A stretch of 64,000 nucleotides of DNA, from positions 1 through 64,000 of the forward strand of contig WYDT01000007.1 of the NCBI GenBank assembly GCA_013122435.1, given 5' to 3'. Position 1 is the stretch's first letter, and each line of letters opens with the position of its first letter. Below the pieces are notes generated by a model, which was not told the origin of the DNA, did not search any database, and saw only the letters and a list, made by a program, of their open reading frames with translations. This document shows, in pieces, positions 37,574 through 46,971 of the stretch. Origin of the DNA: Chloroflexi bacterium AL-N1. Its GTDB lineage: Bacteria > Chloroflexota > Chloroflexia > Chloroflexales > Roseiflexaceae. The translations under genes and the position numbers were made by a program.

Positions 37574-37651
37574 GTTGTAATGCTCCTTGTCGATGTATAG
37601 GAAGAGAATTGTATGACCACAGGGCGTATCGTAATGCCGTTGTTGGATTGA

Positions 37652-39445
37652 TTAACGCATATGGAATTCAGGGTACATCGCCAATAGTTGTACCATCGAG
37701 ATCAGGCGATCCTGTAGTGCTTCAGGATTCTTCCAATCCGGTGCGCCATCGGTTGGTTGTGGTGCCTGAGCAGGATCACCTTCCTGTGCCATAAAAGCAA
37801 TCAGCTCTTCACGTCGACCCGCATCAATTTCGTACCCACAGAGTCGGTTGATCCAGAAATCAACGATGTCAACACAGGAACTCTGCATATCGGTTGTGCC
37901 AAGCAGGTCGATCTGGATATCTCCGCCCCAGGATTGGGAAAAAACGTAAGGAATGTTCCAGCGCTGGAGCAGCCCGTTGGTGCTCATCCAGTATCCGGCG
38001 GTATCAGGAAAACCGGTTGGTGGTGCCCATTCGAAGATTTTATGACCGGTGTCTCGCATACGCCACGTGATGCTGCCCCAGTTATTGCCATGATCTGGAT
38101 CTTCTCTCTCAGGATGATCATTTTCAAACTCAGCCTCAGTAGCACGTAAATACGATACAATGGCTTCAAATGGTCGCTTAATCTTTTCACCCCATGTGGT
38201 CTTGAACTCCTCCGAAAGTAAGATGGTACGTACAACTTTCTTGATCTGTTCGTCAGAGTTCAGGTTGTTCATCCATACAGCAACAGCCGCATCGATCACA
38301 CTCTCTGGTGGCTGATCGGCAATAAAACGGCGACAGAGTTTGGTGCAGATGGTGCGTGCAGTATGAGGGTGGGCTGCAACCATATCAAGTACATCCTGGC
38401 CATCCTTGAGCGGTGGCTGGTCGGCAGGAATGGTCGGCTCTCCATCAAGACTAAATACGGTCTTTGCTCCGGTTGCATGCCACTCGTCGAAGTAGTAAAA
38501 CGTTCCATTGTTGGCGACTTCATCAGGAAGTTGCCAATATCCATCGGCAACTGTCCAGCCGCTCAGACAATTAGCGATTTCAAAAATATCATTCTCGGTA
38601 TAACCTTTCACATATGTTTTGCCGTTATAGGTAATGGTGCCAACATTGGCAGGGTTATCAACAAACCTGAGATAGTTTTCGGCACCGAAAGTATGCAGTT
38701 CAAGGAGTTCACGGGCATAGTTCTCGTTACCACCTTCACCATCGCCAGCGCGGTTACTGCGATTGTCCAGGTAATACATCATAGCAGCGCTTTGGGCTAC
38801 GTCTTCAAGAAATGTGCGGAAATTCCCGAAACAGTGTTGGCGCATAATACGATTGTAGGCAGGGAAAGCCACTGCGATGGATGCATCTGATGAGCCATCG
38901 ACATTGAAATGATTATGCCAGAACTCAACCATGACTTCTTTCAATTGACGTTTGCTGTGTACTGCACGGATCCATGTCGTCACACGTACTTCATCAAAAG
39001 GTCGAATACGTTCCTGATAGTTCATCGAACGTTGCCAATCCCTTAGATACCAGATGTCTGTGATGTCTTTATCAAGATGGTTCAGTTTGCGAATCTCGTC
39101 TTTTGCGGGATAACCATTACCAGAGTCGTAGCGTATTTTGAGTTTTGTCTCTTGTACGCGGCTCTGACAGGCACCATCATTGATTGAGTCGGGGTTCAAT
39201 TGCTCATCAATATAGGCTTGCAATCCCATGTCCTTCACACGTTGAATATCGCCAGGCCGTGGTCCATAGCTCATACGGTTGAGGGCAATAACTGCAGGAG
39301 ATGGTGTCGCAGCAATCTGAATCTGGGGCGATGGCCCTCCGACCTGTGCTGCGCTGGATTTGGGTTGTGTGACAGTTACGACTGCCGCACCGGCTGCGGT
39401 GACCGCTGCACTGGTCCCAAGGAAGCGTCGTCGTGATACTGACAT
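37652..39445 (-). CDS. DUF1800 Tat-exported protein
   Basis: This 597-residue protein has a twin-arginine signal MSVSRRRFLGTSAAVTAAGA. The start at 39445 is set by AAGGAG upstream rather than the in-frame ATG 39484. The body shows DUF1800 features: ALNRMSYGPRPGDIQRVKDMG, MVEFWHNHFNVDG, ENYARELLELHTFG, CLSGWTVADGYW and YPEFHMR at the C-terminus. Function is unknown. It probably acts outside the cytoplasm with its DUF1501 partner. Confidence 0.9.
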   Translation of the reverse strand: MSVSRRRFLGTSAAVTAAGAAVVTVTQPKSSAAQVGGPSPQIQIAATPSPAVIALNRMSYGPRPGDIQRVKDMGLQAYIDEQLNPDSINDGACQSRVQETKLKIRYDSGNGYPAKDEIRKLNHLDKDITDIWYLRDWQRSMNYQERIRPFDEVRVTTWIRAVHSKRQLKEVMVEFWHNHFNVDGSSDASIAVAFPAYNRIMRQHCFGNFRTFLEDVAQSAAMMYYLDNRSNRAGDGEGGNENYARELLELHTFGAENYLRFVDNPANVGTITYNGKTYVKGYTENDIFEIANCLSGWTVADGYWQLPDEVANNGTFYYFDEWHATGAKTVFSLDGEPTIPADQPPLKDGQDVLDMVAAHPHTARTICTKLCRRFIADQPPESVIDAAVAVWMNNLNSDEQIKKVVRTILLSEEFKTTWGEKIKRPFEAIVSYLRATEAEFENDHPEREDPDHGNNWGSITWRMRDTGHKIFEWAPPTGFPDTAGYWMSTNGLLQRWNIPYVFSQSWGGDIQIDLLGTTDMQSSCVDIVDFWINRLCGYEIDAGRREELIAFMAQEGDPAQAPQPTDGAPDWKNPEALQDRLISMVQLLAMYPEFHMR

Positions 39446-39929
39446 GCGGTGTGCTCCTTTGTTGTTATACATTCTGTAAGTCATGGGAAGTACAGGGCTA
39501 TGCCGCAGGAAGGTAGTAGGGTTATTATGATGTCCCTATAGCATAGCATCACTCCATACCCCCCGCAGTCGACTGGCAGCCTGTGGGCAAACATATGATG
39601 GTCGCCAGTTAACTTCAACGTCTATACTATAGTCAGTAAGGCCCATTGTCGCTATAGATATATGCTCATCTTTTGTTCAACCTTTAACCTATTCGATACA
39701 CAACGATGTGTAAACAGGATTTTTGGTTATAAAATGGTAAATAAAGGGTTGCCTCGGAAACTCTTGTTGAACGAATTCAGCCTTTTTAGTGAAAATGTGC
39801 CATATTACCGTGCCAGGTATATTGCCGCTTAGACATATACGAATCAAGGGGCATAATGTGATCATTTACTTTGAACAGCGCATCCTCTGGATAGGTAGCT
39901 GCGTATACGTTGTACATTGATAATGGTGA
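39446..39929. other. Divergent intergenic region
   Basis: About 480 bases lie between the divergent DUF1800 gene and the isoprenyl synthase promoter. No gene or clear hairpin was recognised. Confidence 0.5.
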
Positions 39930-39958
39930 TTGACAGTAATAGGGGTTTGCCGTATACT
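39930..39958 (+). promoter_or_regulatory. Sigma-70-type promoter of the isoprenyl synthase gene
   Basis: TTGACA (39930-39935) and TATACT (39953-39958) are 17 bases apart. The implied transcription start near 39965 lies 37 bases before ATG 40002, ruling out an earlier start. Confidence 0.8.
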
Positions 39959-40001
39959 TAATTGTAATAATTTTCACAATCTCGCAGGCAAGACAATTTC
40001 G

Positions 40002-40988
40002 ATGATACAAGTGCCTCTTCCCTCAAACTTACAAGATGATCTCGCTCAGGTTGATGCAATCATTACACAACGGCTTGGTGCACGCCCTCTGGTTTCCAAT
40101 ATTGTGTCACTGTACACCGGAGCATCTGATTCTGTACGTCTCCGTGCAGCGTTGCTCTTGCTCTGTGCCCAGCAGGGGCAGTATGATCTTGCTATTGTTG
40201 TGCATCCAGCAGCGGCAGTCGAGTTAATACATCAGGCGTTTACCATACACAACAGCCTTATTGGTGATCATCAGTTCGATACGAACAATCATGATGGTGA
40301 GCAGTGGAATGGGTCTGCCGCCTTAATGACCGGCGACTATCTGCTTGCGCTCGCGTCTGCCGAAATGGCGTTGGTCCCAGACTCCCGTGTTATTCGGTTG
40401 TTATCGCAGAGTGTGATGGCTATCTGTGAAGGTATGCTGTCACCTGATATCGATGTTATGGCAGAGGAAACTATTGTTGGAACGTATTTGAGTTTGATTA
40501 GTAATAAAACCGCTGTACTCCTGGAGTCTGCCTGCAAGGCCGGTATTATCTGTAGTAACGGTCAGGAAGATCAGATTGAAACACTTGGTCGCTTCGGCTA
40601 TAATCTGGGAACTGCCCTCCATGTTATTGATGATGTCTGTGATATGCTCCCTGGAGAAAATGCTCACTCCTCAATTGGTGATCGGTTACGTCAGGGAGTG
40701 GTGACATTGCCACTTATCTACGCTGTGCAGGCAACACAAAACGCTACGCTGGCGGCTATCGCACAAACACCCCTCCACGATGAGGCACGGGTTCATTGGA
40801 CTATCAATGCAATTCACCATGCACAAGCCGGCCAGCGTGCGCTGGTAGATGCCCACATGTATGTTAAACATGCCCAACAGTATCTTGAAGATCTACCAGA
40901 TAATAACTCATCACGTATGTTGGGTACAGTGGTGCAGTCAGTAGTTAGCTCGATTGATACGCTCAATCACGCCCTGATGCACCCATAA
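40002..40988 (+). CDS. Isoprenyl diphosphate synthase-like protein with altered first Asp motif
   Basis: This 328-residue protein has the trans-isoprenyl diphosphate synthase fold: RLRAALLLLCAQ, AAAVELIHQAFTIHNSLIGD, GDYLLALASAEMA, KTAVLLESACKAG and the second Asp motif HVIDDVCDMLPG. In active enzymes the first motif is DDxxD followed by Arg-Arg-Gly; here it reads GDHQFDTN, with His in place of the second Asp, and the Arg pair is absent (EQWNGSA). The second motif (DDVCD) is intact, but the first allylic-substrate site looks weakened. It may be a partner subunit, a changed-specificity enzyme or inactive. It is convergent with the ureohydrolase gene, 22 bases apart. Confidence 0.82.
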   Translation: MIQVPLPSNLQDDLAQVDAIITQRLGARPLVSNIVSLYTGASDSVRLRAALLLLCAQQGQYDLAIVVHPAAAVELIHQAFTIHNSLIGDHQFDTNNHDGEQWNGSAALMTGDYLLALASAEMALVPDSRVIRLLSQSVMAICEGMLSPDIDVMAEETIVGTYLSLISNKTAVLLESACKAGIICSNGQEDQIETLGRFGYNLGTALHVIDDVCDMLPGENAHSSIGDRLRQGVVTLPLIYAVQATQNATLAAIAQTPLHDEARVHWTINAIHHAQAGQRALVDAHMYVKHAQQYLEDLPDNNSSRMLGTVVQSVVSSIDTLNHALMHP

Positions 40989-41010
40989 AGCTGCTTCTGA
41001 AAGGACCAGC

Positions 41011-42177
41011 TCATGCTGGCTCAGATGATCCACTTGCCTGACCAGGTTGTTGCCCCAGTTTGCCTGATTCGACCAAGGTCGCTAGCACGTCCATAATGAG
41101 ACGCCCTCCGAGGAGTGCAGTGATATCCGAGACATCATATGGTGGTGCTACCTCTACCAATTCCATTCCTGCAATACCTTCACGTATTGCCAACCGAATC
41201 ATTTTCAGAGCCTCACGTGGGAGCAGTCCACCTGGTTCTGGGGTTCCAGTGCCGGGGGCAAAGGCCGGATCAATCGAGTCAATGTCAAATGAGAGCCAGA
41301 TCGTTTTGGCATTTTTCCACGCTACTTCAAGGGCAAATTCCATAACCCGATCGATGCCATAACGTTCGATGTCGTCGATAGAGATCACTGTGGCATGGCG
41401 TTCACGAGCCACACGTATTCCTGATTTAGAGCCAGTCCAACCACCAATACCGATCTGGACCAGGTTTGTTGCGGGAGCGTTGGGAATGTTGGTCGCATGG
41501 AAAAAGGGCGAACCGTGCATGCGCTCATCAAGCGAGGTTTCAGTAAGATCGCTGTGGCGGTCAAAGTGAATGATACCAATATTTCCTTCAATAAATGGGG
41601 CGATACCTCGAATGGTAGGATATCCAATCGAATGGTCGCCACCCAAAACTATCGGGAGTACCTTCCGTTCAGCAATGTAGCTCATGGCATCGGCAATCTG
41701 ATCGAAGCTCTTTTCGATGTTCGCAGGAATAACTTGTATATCCCCTGCATCGACCATTTGAAGTGCTTCACGTAGTATCACGCCGTGATCGGTGTTGTAA
41801 AAGCCACCAAGTGTGGAGATCTGCCGCAGGGCCTGTGGTCCAAAGCGCGTCCCGGCACGAAAAGTGGTTCCGGTATCCAGTGGTGCTCCAACAAAGACGA
41901 CATCTTGCCCACCAAGTTGTCGCATGTCTTCGAGGAAAGGGACCCCGAGGAATGTGCCATTATACCCGCCGGCACGTTTTCCACGATCAAACAAGGTGAT
42001 CGAACGATCTTTAATGCTGGCGGCGGCCTCAAGGCCATAGAGCTTTTGCTGTTCCGCGAGTTGCTCTGTCCTGGTAATGTCCAGTTGTGCTTCACGTTCC
42101 ATTGCCCAGATCCCATGCAAATCCTCGCGTTGGAGTTTCGTTTGGTCCTTATCCTGTTCATCATGTGGCTCAGCCAT
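41011..42177 (-). CDS. Ureohydrolase (agmatinase/guanidino-hydrolase family)
   Basis: This 388-residue arginase-fold enzyme hydrolyses a guanidino group to release urea. Binuclear metal ligands are visible in VLGGDHSIGYP, IHFDRHSDL (DRHSD in place of the usual DAHxD) and LSFDIDSIDPAFAPGTGTPE. An N-terminal extension of about 80 residues (LFDRGKRAGGYNGTFLGVPFLED) precedes the core, longer than in classic agmatinases. The start at 42177, after AAAGGAT, overlaps the amidase stop by 8 bases, so the pair is probably translated together. Whether the substrate is agmatine, guanidinobutyrate or another guanidino compound cannot be told from sequence. Confidence 0.88.
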   Translation of the reverse strand: MAEPHDEQDKDQTKLQREDLHGIWAMEREAQLDITRTEQLAEQQKLYGLEAAASIKDRSITLFDRGKRAGGYNGTFLGVPFLEDMRQLGGQDVVFVGAPLDTGTTFRAGTRFGPQALRQISTLGGFYNTDHGVILREALQMVDAGDIQVIPANIEKSFDQIADAMSYIAERKVLPIVLGGDHSIGYPTIRGIAPFIEGNIGIIHFDRHSDLTETSLDERMHGSPFFHATNIPNAPATNLVQIGIGGWTGSKSGIRVARERHATVISIDDIERYGIDRVMEFALEVAWKNAKTIWLSFDIDSIDPAFAPGTGTPEPGGLLPREALKMIRLAIREGIAGMELVEVAPPYDVSDITALLGGRLIMDVLATLVESGKLGQQPGQASGSSEPA

Positions 42178-43801
42178 GTGGTTGCATCCTTTCAATTGCT
42201 CGTGCGGCGCGCAATACGGTTTCCTCATCCCACGGCTTCCCGACAAGCTGAAGACCCAGCGGCAGTTGATCAACTGTTACACCAACTGGCACTGAGATGG
42301 CAGGCCACCCGAGTATGTTAAACGCTCCCGTAAAGGTGGTTGGGGCTGGTGTTCCCAGTAGTGGTGCACCTTCCGGCTGTGCGGGTGTGCTGAGCAGATC
42401 GATCTGTTCAAAGTACTGATTACTGCGTTGTCGAAATATGCTACGGGCCTGTTGTGTATACATGTATGCGTGAGTACCATAGGCAAAAGCTGCCAGCACA
42501 CGTTGCCGCATAAACTCACCATAGTCGTCCAGACGGATGCGTAGATGCGGTAAATGGTAGGCGGAGGCTTCTAATCCCAACATGGTTGCGTGCAACACGC
42601 GTAGCGCATGTATTTCTGGTACACTCAGAGGAACAAGCTGGGCTCCCTGTTGTTCGAGTAGCGCCAATCCCTGTTGCCATGCGGTTGTTGCTTCGGTGGA
42701 GGCAGGTAGTTCACCCGTTCCATCATCGGTGAGCACACCAATACGAAGCCCTTGCACGCCCTCATCAAGATTGTCGGACACAGGTCGGACCATCTGGCTG
42801 GTACGAATATCGCGGGGGTCGTAGCCTGCCAGTACATTGAGTAACAGCGCTGCATCGCCCACACTGCGTGTAATGGGGCCAAGATGATCGAGCGACCAGG
42901 CAAGCGATGTAGCACCATACAGACTGATACGCCCGAATGTTGGTTTGAGGCCAACCAGGCCACACAATGCGGCAGGAATACGGATCGAGCCCCCGGTATC
43001 GGTACCGAGTGCCCCATAAGCCATGCCATCGGCAACTGCAACCGCAGACCCACTACTCGATCCACCCGAGTCGTGTGCGGGATTCCAGGGATTACAGGTC
43101 GGTCCATAGTGGGCATTATTGGAGCCAGGCGAGTATGCAAATTCGGAGAGCCGCGTCTTACCTACGATGATAGCACCAGCCTTCTGGAGGTGTGCAACTG
43201 CCGCTGAATCAAAGTCGGTGATGGTCTGGGCATGTATTTTGGAGCCAGCAGTGGTAACGGTTCCTGCCATTGCTAATAAGTCTTTCACCGCGATAGGGAC
43301 GCCATGCAGAGGTCCGCGATAGTCGCCGCTGGCAATGGCAGTATCGGCTTGTTGAGCAGCCACTCGCGCCTGGTCTGCCAGTACAAGCTGATAGGCATTG
43401 AGCAGGGAGTCACGCTGTGCGATGCGTGCTAGCGCCTGTTCGGTCAATTCGAGTGATGAAATCTGACGTGTTTGGAGCAATGCCGCAATATCGGTAATAG
43501 TATGCTTAGACAGCGTGTCAGGTGGTAGTGCTGTTGTTGTAGTTGGTGGTGGGGCTACAGCAGGACCACCTGATGACAGATGAGGTTCTTGCGAGTCGTT
43601 GGTATCATGCCATTCCTTAAGATGATCTGGCACAGTATCAATCGAGGTCTGGTCGATAATATGCTCAAAAGCAACAACTCGGTTTAAGAACCCTTTTTCA
43701 ATAATGCCTTGAATATCACCCTCTGTGAAGGCAATCTCAGCAGTTTGTAGATTGCGACGCAATTGGTCGAGCACACGTGCTGGAACAGGACTCTCACTCA
43801 T
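42170..43801 (-). CDS. Amidase-signature-family hydrolase
   Basis: This 543-residue protein has an N-terminal region of about 95 residues of unknown type (a helical part, then a Pro/Thr-rich linker). The amidase-signature domain follows with the full Ser-cisSer-Lys triad: Lys in GVPIAVKDLLAM, cis-Ser in DSGGSSSGSAVAVADG and nucleophile Ser in GTDTGGSIRIPAALCGLVG. No gatB/gatC genes adjoin it, so it is unlikely to be GatA. Its 8-base overlap with the ureohydrolase suggests the two act in one pathway, for example amide and guanidino breakdown of the same nitrogen compound. Confidence 0.9.
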   Translation of the reverse strand: MSESPVPARVLDQLRRNLQTAEIAFTEGDIQGIIEKGFLNRVVAFEHIIDQTSIDTVPDHLKEWHDTNDSQEPHLSSGGPAVAPPPTTTTALPPDTLSKHTITDIAALLQTRQISSLELTEQALARIAQRDSLLNAYQLVLADQARVAAQQADTAIASGDYRGPLHGVPIAVKDLLAMAGTVTTAGSKIHAQTITDFDSAAVAHLQKAGAIIVGKTRLSEFAYSPGSNNAHYGPTCNPWNPAHDSGGSSSGSAVAVADGMAYGALGTDTGGSIRIPAALCGLVGLKPTFGRISLYGATSLAWSLDHLGPITRSVGDAALLLNVLAGYDPRDIRTSQMVRPVSDNLDEGVQGLRIGVLTDDGTGELPASTEATTAWQQGLALLEQQGAQLVPLSVPEIHALRVLHATMLGLEASAYHLPHLRIRLDDYGEFMRQRVLAAFAYGTHAYMYTQQARSIFRQRSNQYFEQIDLLSTPAQPEGAPLLGTPAPTTFTGAFNILGWPAISVPVGVTVDQLPLGLQLVGKPWDEETVLRAARAIERMQPHG

Positions 43802-43881
43802 TGCTGTATTCTCCCTATCAAAGCGGAACTATCCATATCCTACGGCAGTTTCGCAGCGAGTGCAAGTGAGCGTTTGTCAGA

Positions 43882-44610
43882 CTAGGTGGTCTCAATGAGC
43901 GCCCGTAGTGCCAGTGCTGTCTCCCAGAAATGCCGCCGTTCCTCTGCGGAAAATTGACCAGCGTAGGCTTCTTGAAGGGCAGCGGCCTCTTCGATGAGGG
44001 TAGCTGGTAAATTAGCCGCTCTAAAAAAATCTGTGCGTAACTCAGCACCCTGTTCGATCTTGCGGATGACTTCATCCGCCAGTTCGCGCTGGTTGGTCAT
44101 GTCATGACGCTCGCTTTGTGCTTCGGTAAGTTCTGCAAGTGTGGTAACAACCTCAAGGAGTGCCAAGGCCGCCTGCTGATCGGTTTCGAGTTGTCCTTTC
44201 ACCGGACTCCCTTCCGGGGCAACCTCAAGCCCCTCTGTGAGTGTATCGAATGCTTCTTGTGTGCTGGCAAGCTTGCCCTGAGATTGTTGGATAAGAGTAC
44301 TTCCCAAGCCTGCATATGCCTCAGCCAGTAATGTTGCTATGTCGTTGTTGGTTGAATCAGCATCATAGGCATTACGTAGTAATGTAACTGCGCGCACATA
44401 GTCTTGTTCTTCAAGTGCACGTTGGCCTTGTTCGAGTGCTTCAGTAGGATTCGGAGTTGGTGTCGCTGGCATGAGCGTGCTGACGGTTTGTGCCGTTGGT
44501 GATGAATCATCTGATGCCATCAGTTCATCAACTGTGGTGATAGTAGGCCCACATGCTGATGAATAGAGCAAGATGGTCATACTGACTACTACGAGTGTGT
44601 ATTTGTGCAT
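43882..44610 (-). CDS. TPR-like lipoprotein (paralogue 1)
   Basis: This 242-residue lipoprotein has the signal VVVSMTILLYSSAC. A Thr/Pro-rich linker (VSTLMPATPTPNPTEALEQG) follows, then alpha-helical repeats of TPR type (GQRALEEQDYVRAVTLLRNA, ATLLAEAYAGLGS). It matches the central part of the 415-residue protein encoded upstream, including RALE..DY.RA..LL, QESQG/QQSQGKLA and QLETD. No function is recognised. Confidence 0.75.
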   Translation of the reverse strand: MHKYTLVVVSMTILLYSSACGPTITTVDELMASDDSSPTAQTVSTLMPATPTPNPTEALEQGQRALEEQDYVRAVTLLRNAYDADSTNNDIATLLAEAYAGLGSTLIQQSQGKLASTQEAFDTLTEGLEVAPEGSPVKGQLETDQQAALALLEVVTTLAELTEAQSERHDMTNQRELADEVIRKIEQGAELRTDFFRAANLPATLIEEAAALQEAYAGQFSAEERRHFWETALALRALIETT

Positions 44611-44767
44611 AATGCTCTCCCCTGTCTTACAGGGCTTGCCTTGCTACATAGTTGTAGAGACGCGTGAGTTGAGGCGCACATAGCCGGGCAATTGTGAACG
44701 TTTTACTATTGTATTATTATTTTCTACGAATGTTGCTCTTAGAATGTTTTAATCGCACAGCGTAGTA

Positions 44768-46015
44768 TTATTGCTCGCGAAATTCGACCCAAACCTGTTG
44801 GTCCACAGTTCCATTCACCCATGCTGTTACAGAGACGGTCTGTTCTGACGAGAGTCCTAGCTGATTGGGAATAGTGGTCAGGGTGACGACCCATGGTGAA
44901 GAGCCAAGTTGGCAAACGATAAACTCGCCATTTGCGTTGGTTGTCCAGGGAAAGACAAACTCACCATTGCTAACACTCCCCTGAGCATTTGCAACACCAC
45001 TGCCATCAGCACGCAGAACCTGCCCGCCAATACACGAAGCAAATGAGTTGGTCGACTCGCTTGGTGGATAGACTGGACCGGCTGCTGCATCATACTGGTT
45101 ACTTTCGGAAGTGGGTGATGGTAAGGGGGTTGGGGTTGCCTCATCTCTTTCGGCGATACGATCCAAGCATGTACGAGCTGCGGTTTCTTCGACGGAATTT
45201 TCAGGCCAGAAATCGGTCACAATGGTACAGAGTGCTTGTGCAGTGTCCCAATAAAATTGTTGAACCTCCAGAGATGGTTGCTGTTCGGCATACACCTCCT
45301 GATTATCAGCCGCTGCCAGAATCACCGTATACGGAAGGGTATCTGATGTAAAAAAATCGCTGTAGAGTTCGGCCCCACGCTCTACTGATGTTATCCATTC
45401 TTCTGCTTGCAGTCGTTGGCCAGCGATATCACTTGAGCCAGTTTGTCGTTGTTGGAGTTCGTCGAGTATGGTGAGCACGGCGACTAATTCCTGAACAGCA
45501 CGCTCATCGGTTTCAAGCTGATCGTATATGGGTGTCTCAAGTGGCGCAATCTGGAGGCCAGTGCTCAGATAATCGCGGGCCTCTTGTATGGCTGCCAATT
45601 CCCCCTGCGATTCCTGGATCAGTTCTTGAGCGTAGTCGTAGCATGCCTGTGCAAGGAGTGCGGCAACCTCTACGTTACTGGTGTTATCTTCGTAGATAGT
45701 ACTCAGGAGTGTTAACGCACGCTCATAATCACCGTTTTGTAGTGCAGAACGGCCTTCCTCGAGATACTCGTCGTCCTCATTCTTGTTGTTTTCACTCAAG
45801 GTTTCAGTTGGCGTTAATGTGCTGGTAGGTGCAAGTGGCATTGGTGTGACGGTGGGCAAGGGTGTTGCTGTGGCAGCCAAGAGTGCTACCGTTGTCGCAC
45901 GTGTCTGTGATGAGTCAACGCCCAGACCGGCACATGCTCCAAGGAACATAATTAGAAAGATGCTTCCGATGAGCGCGTAACGCCTCGCTACTGATAGGTG
46001 AGTAAAGCATTTCAT
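44768..46015 (-). CDS. TPR-like lipoprotein with C-terminal beta domain (paralogue 2)
   Basis: This 415-residue lipoprotein has a signal ending in IFLIMFLGAC, a Thr/Pro linker and TPR-like helices (GRSALQNGDYERALTLLSTI, VAALLAQACYDYAQELIQES). It is paralogous to the protein encoded next to it. A second linker (EATPTPLPSPTSES) leads to a C-terminal beta-rich domain of about 100 residues (GGQVLRADGSGVANAQGSVS, GEFVFPWTTNANGEFIVC), resembling a carboxypeptidase-regulatory-like fold. The two genes are in tandem 157 bases apart. Confidence 0.75.
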   Translation of the reverse strand: MKCFTHLSVARRYALIGSIFLIMFLGACAGLGVDSSQTRATTVALLAATATPLPTVTPMPLAPTSTLTPTETLSENNKNEDDEYLEEGRSALQNGDYERALTLLSTIYEDNTSNVEVAALLAQACYDYAQELIQESQGELAAIQEARDYLSTGLQIAPLETPIYDQLETDERAVQELVAVLTILDELQQRQTGSSDIAGQRLQAEEWITSVERGAELYSDFFTSDTLPYTVILAAADNQEVYAEQQPSLEVQQFYWDTAQALCTIVTDFWPENSVEETAARTCLDRIAERDEATPTPLPSPTSESNQYDAAAGPVYPPSESTNSFASCIGGQVLRADGSGVANAQGSVSNGEFVFPWTTNANGEFIVCQLGSSPWVVTLTTIPNQLGLSSEQTVSVTAWVNGTVDQQVWVEFREQ

Positions 46016-46292
46016 CGTTTATTCCACCATGATGAGTAAGGATTATTCGTTGTTTGAATAGTGGGATTGCTGTTAGTTTGTTTCAGATTTTGATACAAGC
46101 TACATCTTATTACATCGAACATTATTTTTGTGTCAACCTGTGATGTTTGGTGTTGTTATTATACCGCGTAAGTGTGGAAGATAAAACAGAAAACAGTTGT
46201 TTATAAACGTCAGTGTAAGCAAGGTTTGACAAATTAGAACTTTTGTTCCGTTATTGAGCACTTATCCCAATGTAGTGCAAGGAGGCATGGCT

Positions 46293-46661
46293 ATGTCACA
46301 GGTGGTGCATTTCGAGATCAGTGCGACAAATCCAGCGCAGGTTGGTCAGTTTTATGCGGATGTGTTTGGATGGGGTGTTCATCAATGGGATGGTCCTCAG
46401 GAGTATTGGCTTCTTAAGACAGGTGAAGCAGCAACACCTGGTATTGATGGTGGGATTATGGTACGACAGGAAGGCTTTCCCTCCGTTGTGAATACCATCA
46501 ATGTTGGTTCAGTCGATGAAGTGGTTGTGAAGATTGTTGCAAGTGGTGGGGCTGTGATGGTACCGAAAATGGCTGTACCACATATTGGTTACATGACCTA
46601 TTGCACTGATCCTGAGGGCAATACTTTCGGTGTAATGCCATCTGATCCTACAGCCTCCTGA
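46293..46661 (+). CDS. VOC (glyoxalase/bleomycin-resistance-like) family protein
   Basis: This 122-residue single-domain protein starts at ATG 46293, 7 bases after AAGGAGG (46279-46285); the earlier in-frame ATG at 46287 is too close. It shows the VOC pattern VVHFEISATNPAQVGQFYAD, FGWGVHQWDG and the C-terminal YCTDPEGNTFGVMPSD. Metal-ligand positions His (VVHFEI) and Glu (DPEGN) are partly kept. The reaction cannot be assigned from sequence. Confidence 0.88.
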   Translation: MSQVVHFEISATNPAQVGQFYADVFGWGVHQWDGPQEYWLLKTGEAATPGIDGGIMVRQEGFPSVVNTINVGSVDEVVVKIVASGGAVMVPKMAVPHIGYMTYCTDPEGNTFGVMPSDPTAS

Positions 46662-46700
46662 TACTTTTTTAAACGATTCTTAGCATACTACGCTATCACA

Positions 46701-46742
46701 AAGAATCAGGTGCACAGCCTATAGGCTGTGCACCTGATTCTT
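46701..46742. terminator. 42-bp perfect palindrome after the VOC gene
   Basis: The two halves (46701-46721 and 46722-46742) are exact reverse complements, giving a stem of up to 19 bp with a TATA loop. Only TT follows, so the U-tail is short. It probably ends the VOC transcript, but it could also be a protein-binding palindrome. Confidence 0.7.
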
Positions 46743-46971
46743 ATATGGAACTACAACTATTGAACAAAAAGAACGATGGGTGCATAATACAGCAGCATGT
46801 TTGCCAGTTATTACCACCGATCCTTGCTTTATAGCATTCTGAGACTGCTTGATACATTCAAGGAATGGATCTTTAGGAGATAATATAGAATTTTTACCTG
46901 GAAAACATAATAGCGGAACACATAGAACTATGATACACTCATTAGACTAGCGTCTTCGCCAATCATCTTGG

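Noticed and set aside
42170..43801. Amidase as GatA (glutamyl-tRNA amidotransferase subunit A)
   Set aside because: No gatB or gatC nearby, an unusual N-terminal extension, and an overlap with a ureohydrolase gene point to a separate amidase.
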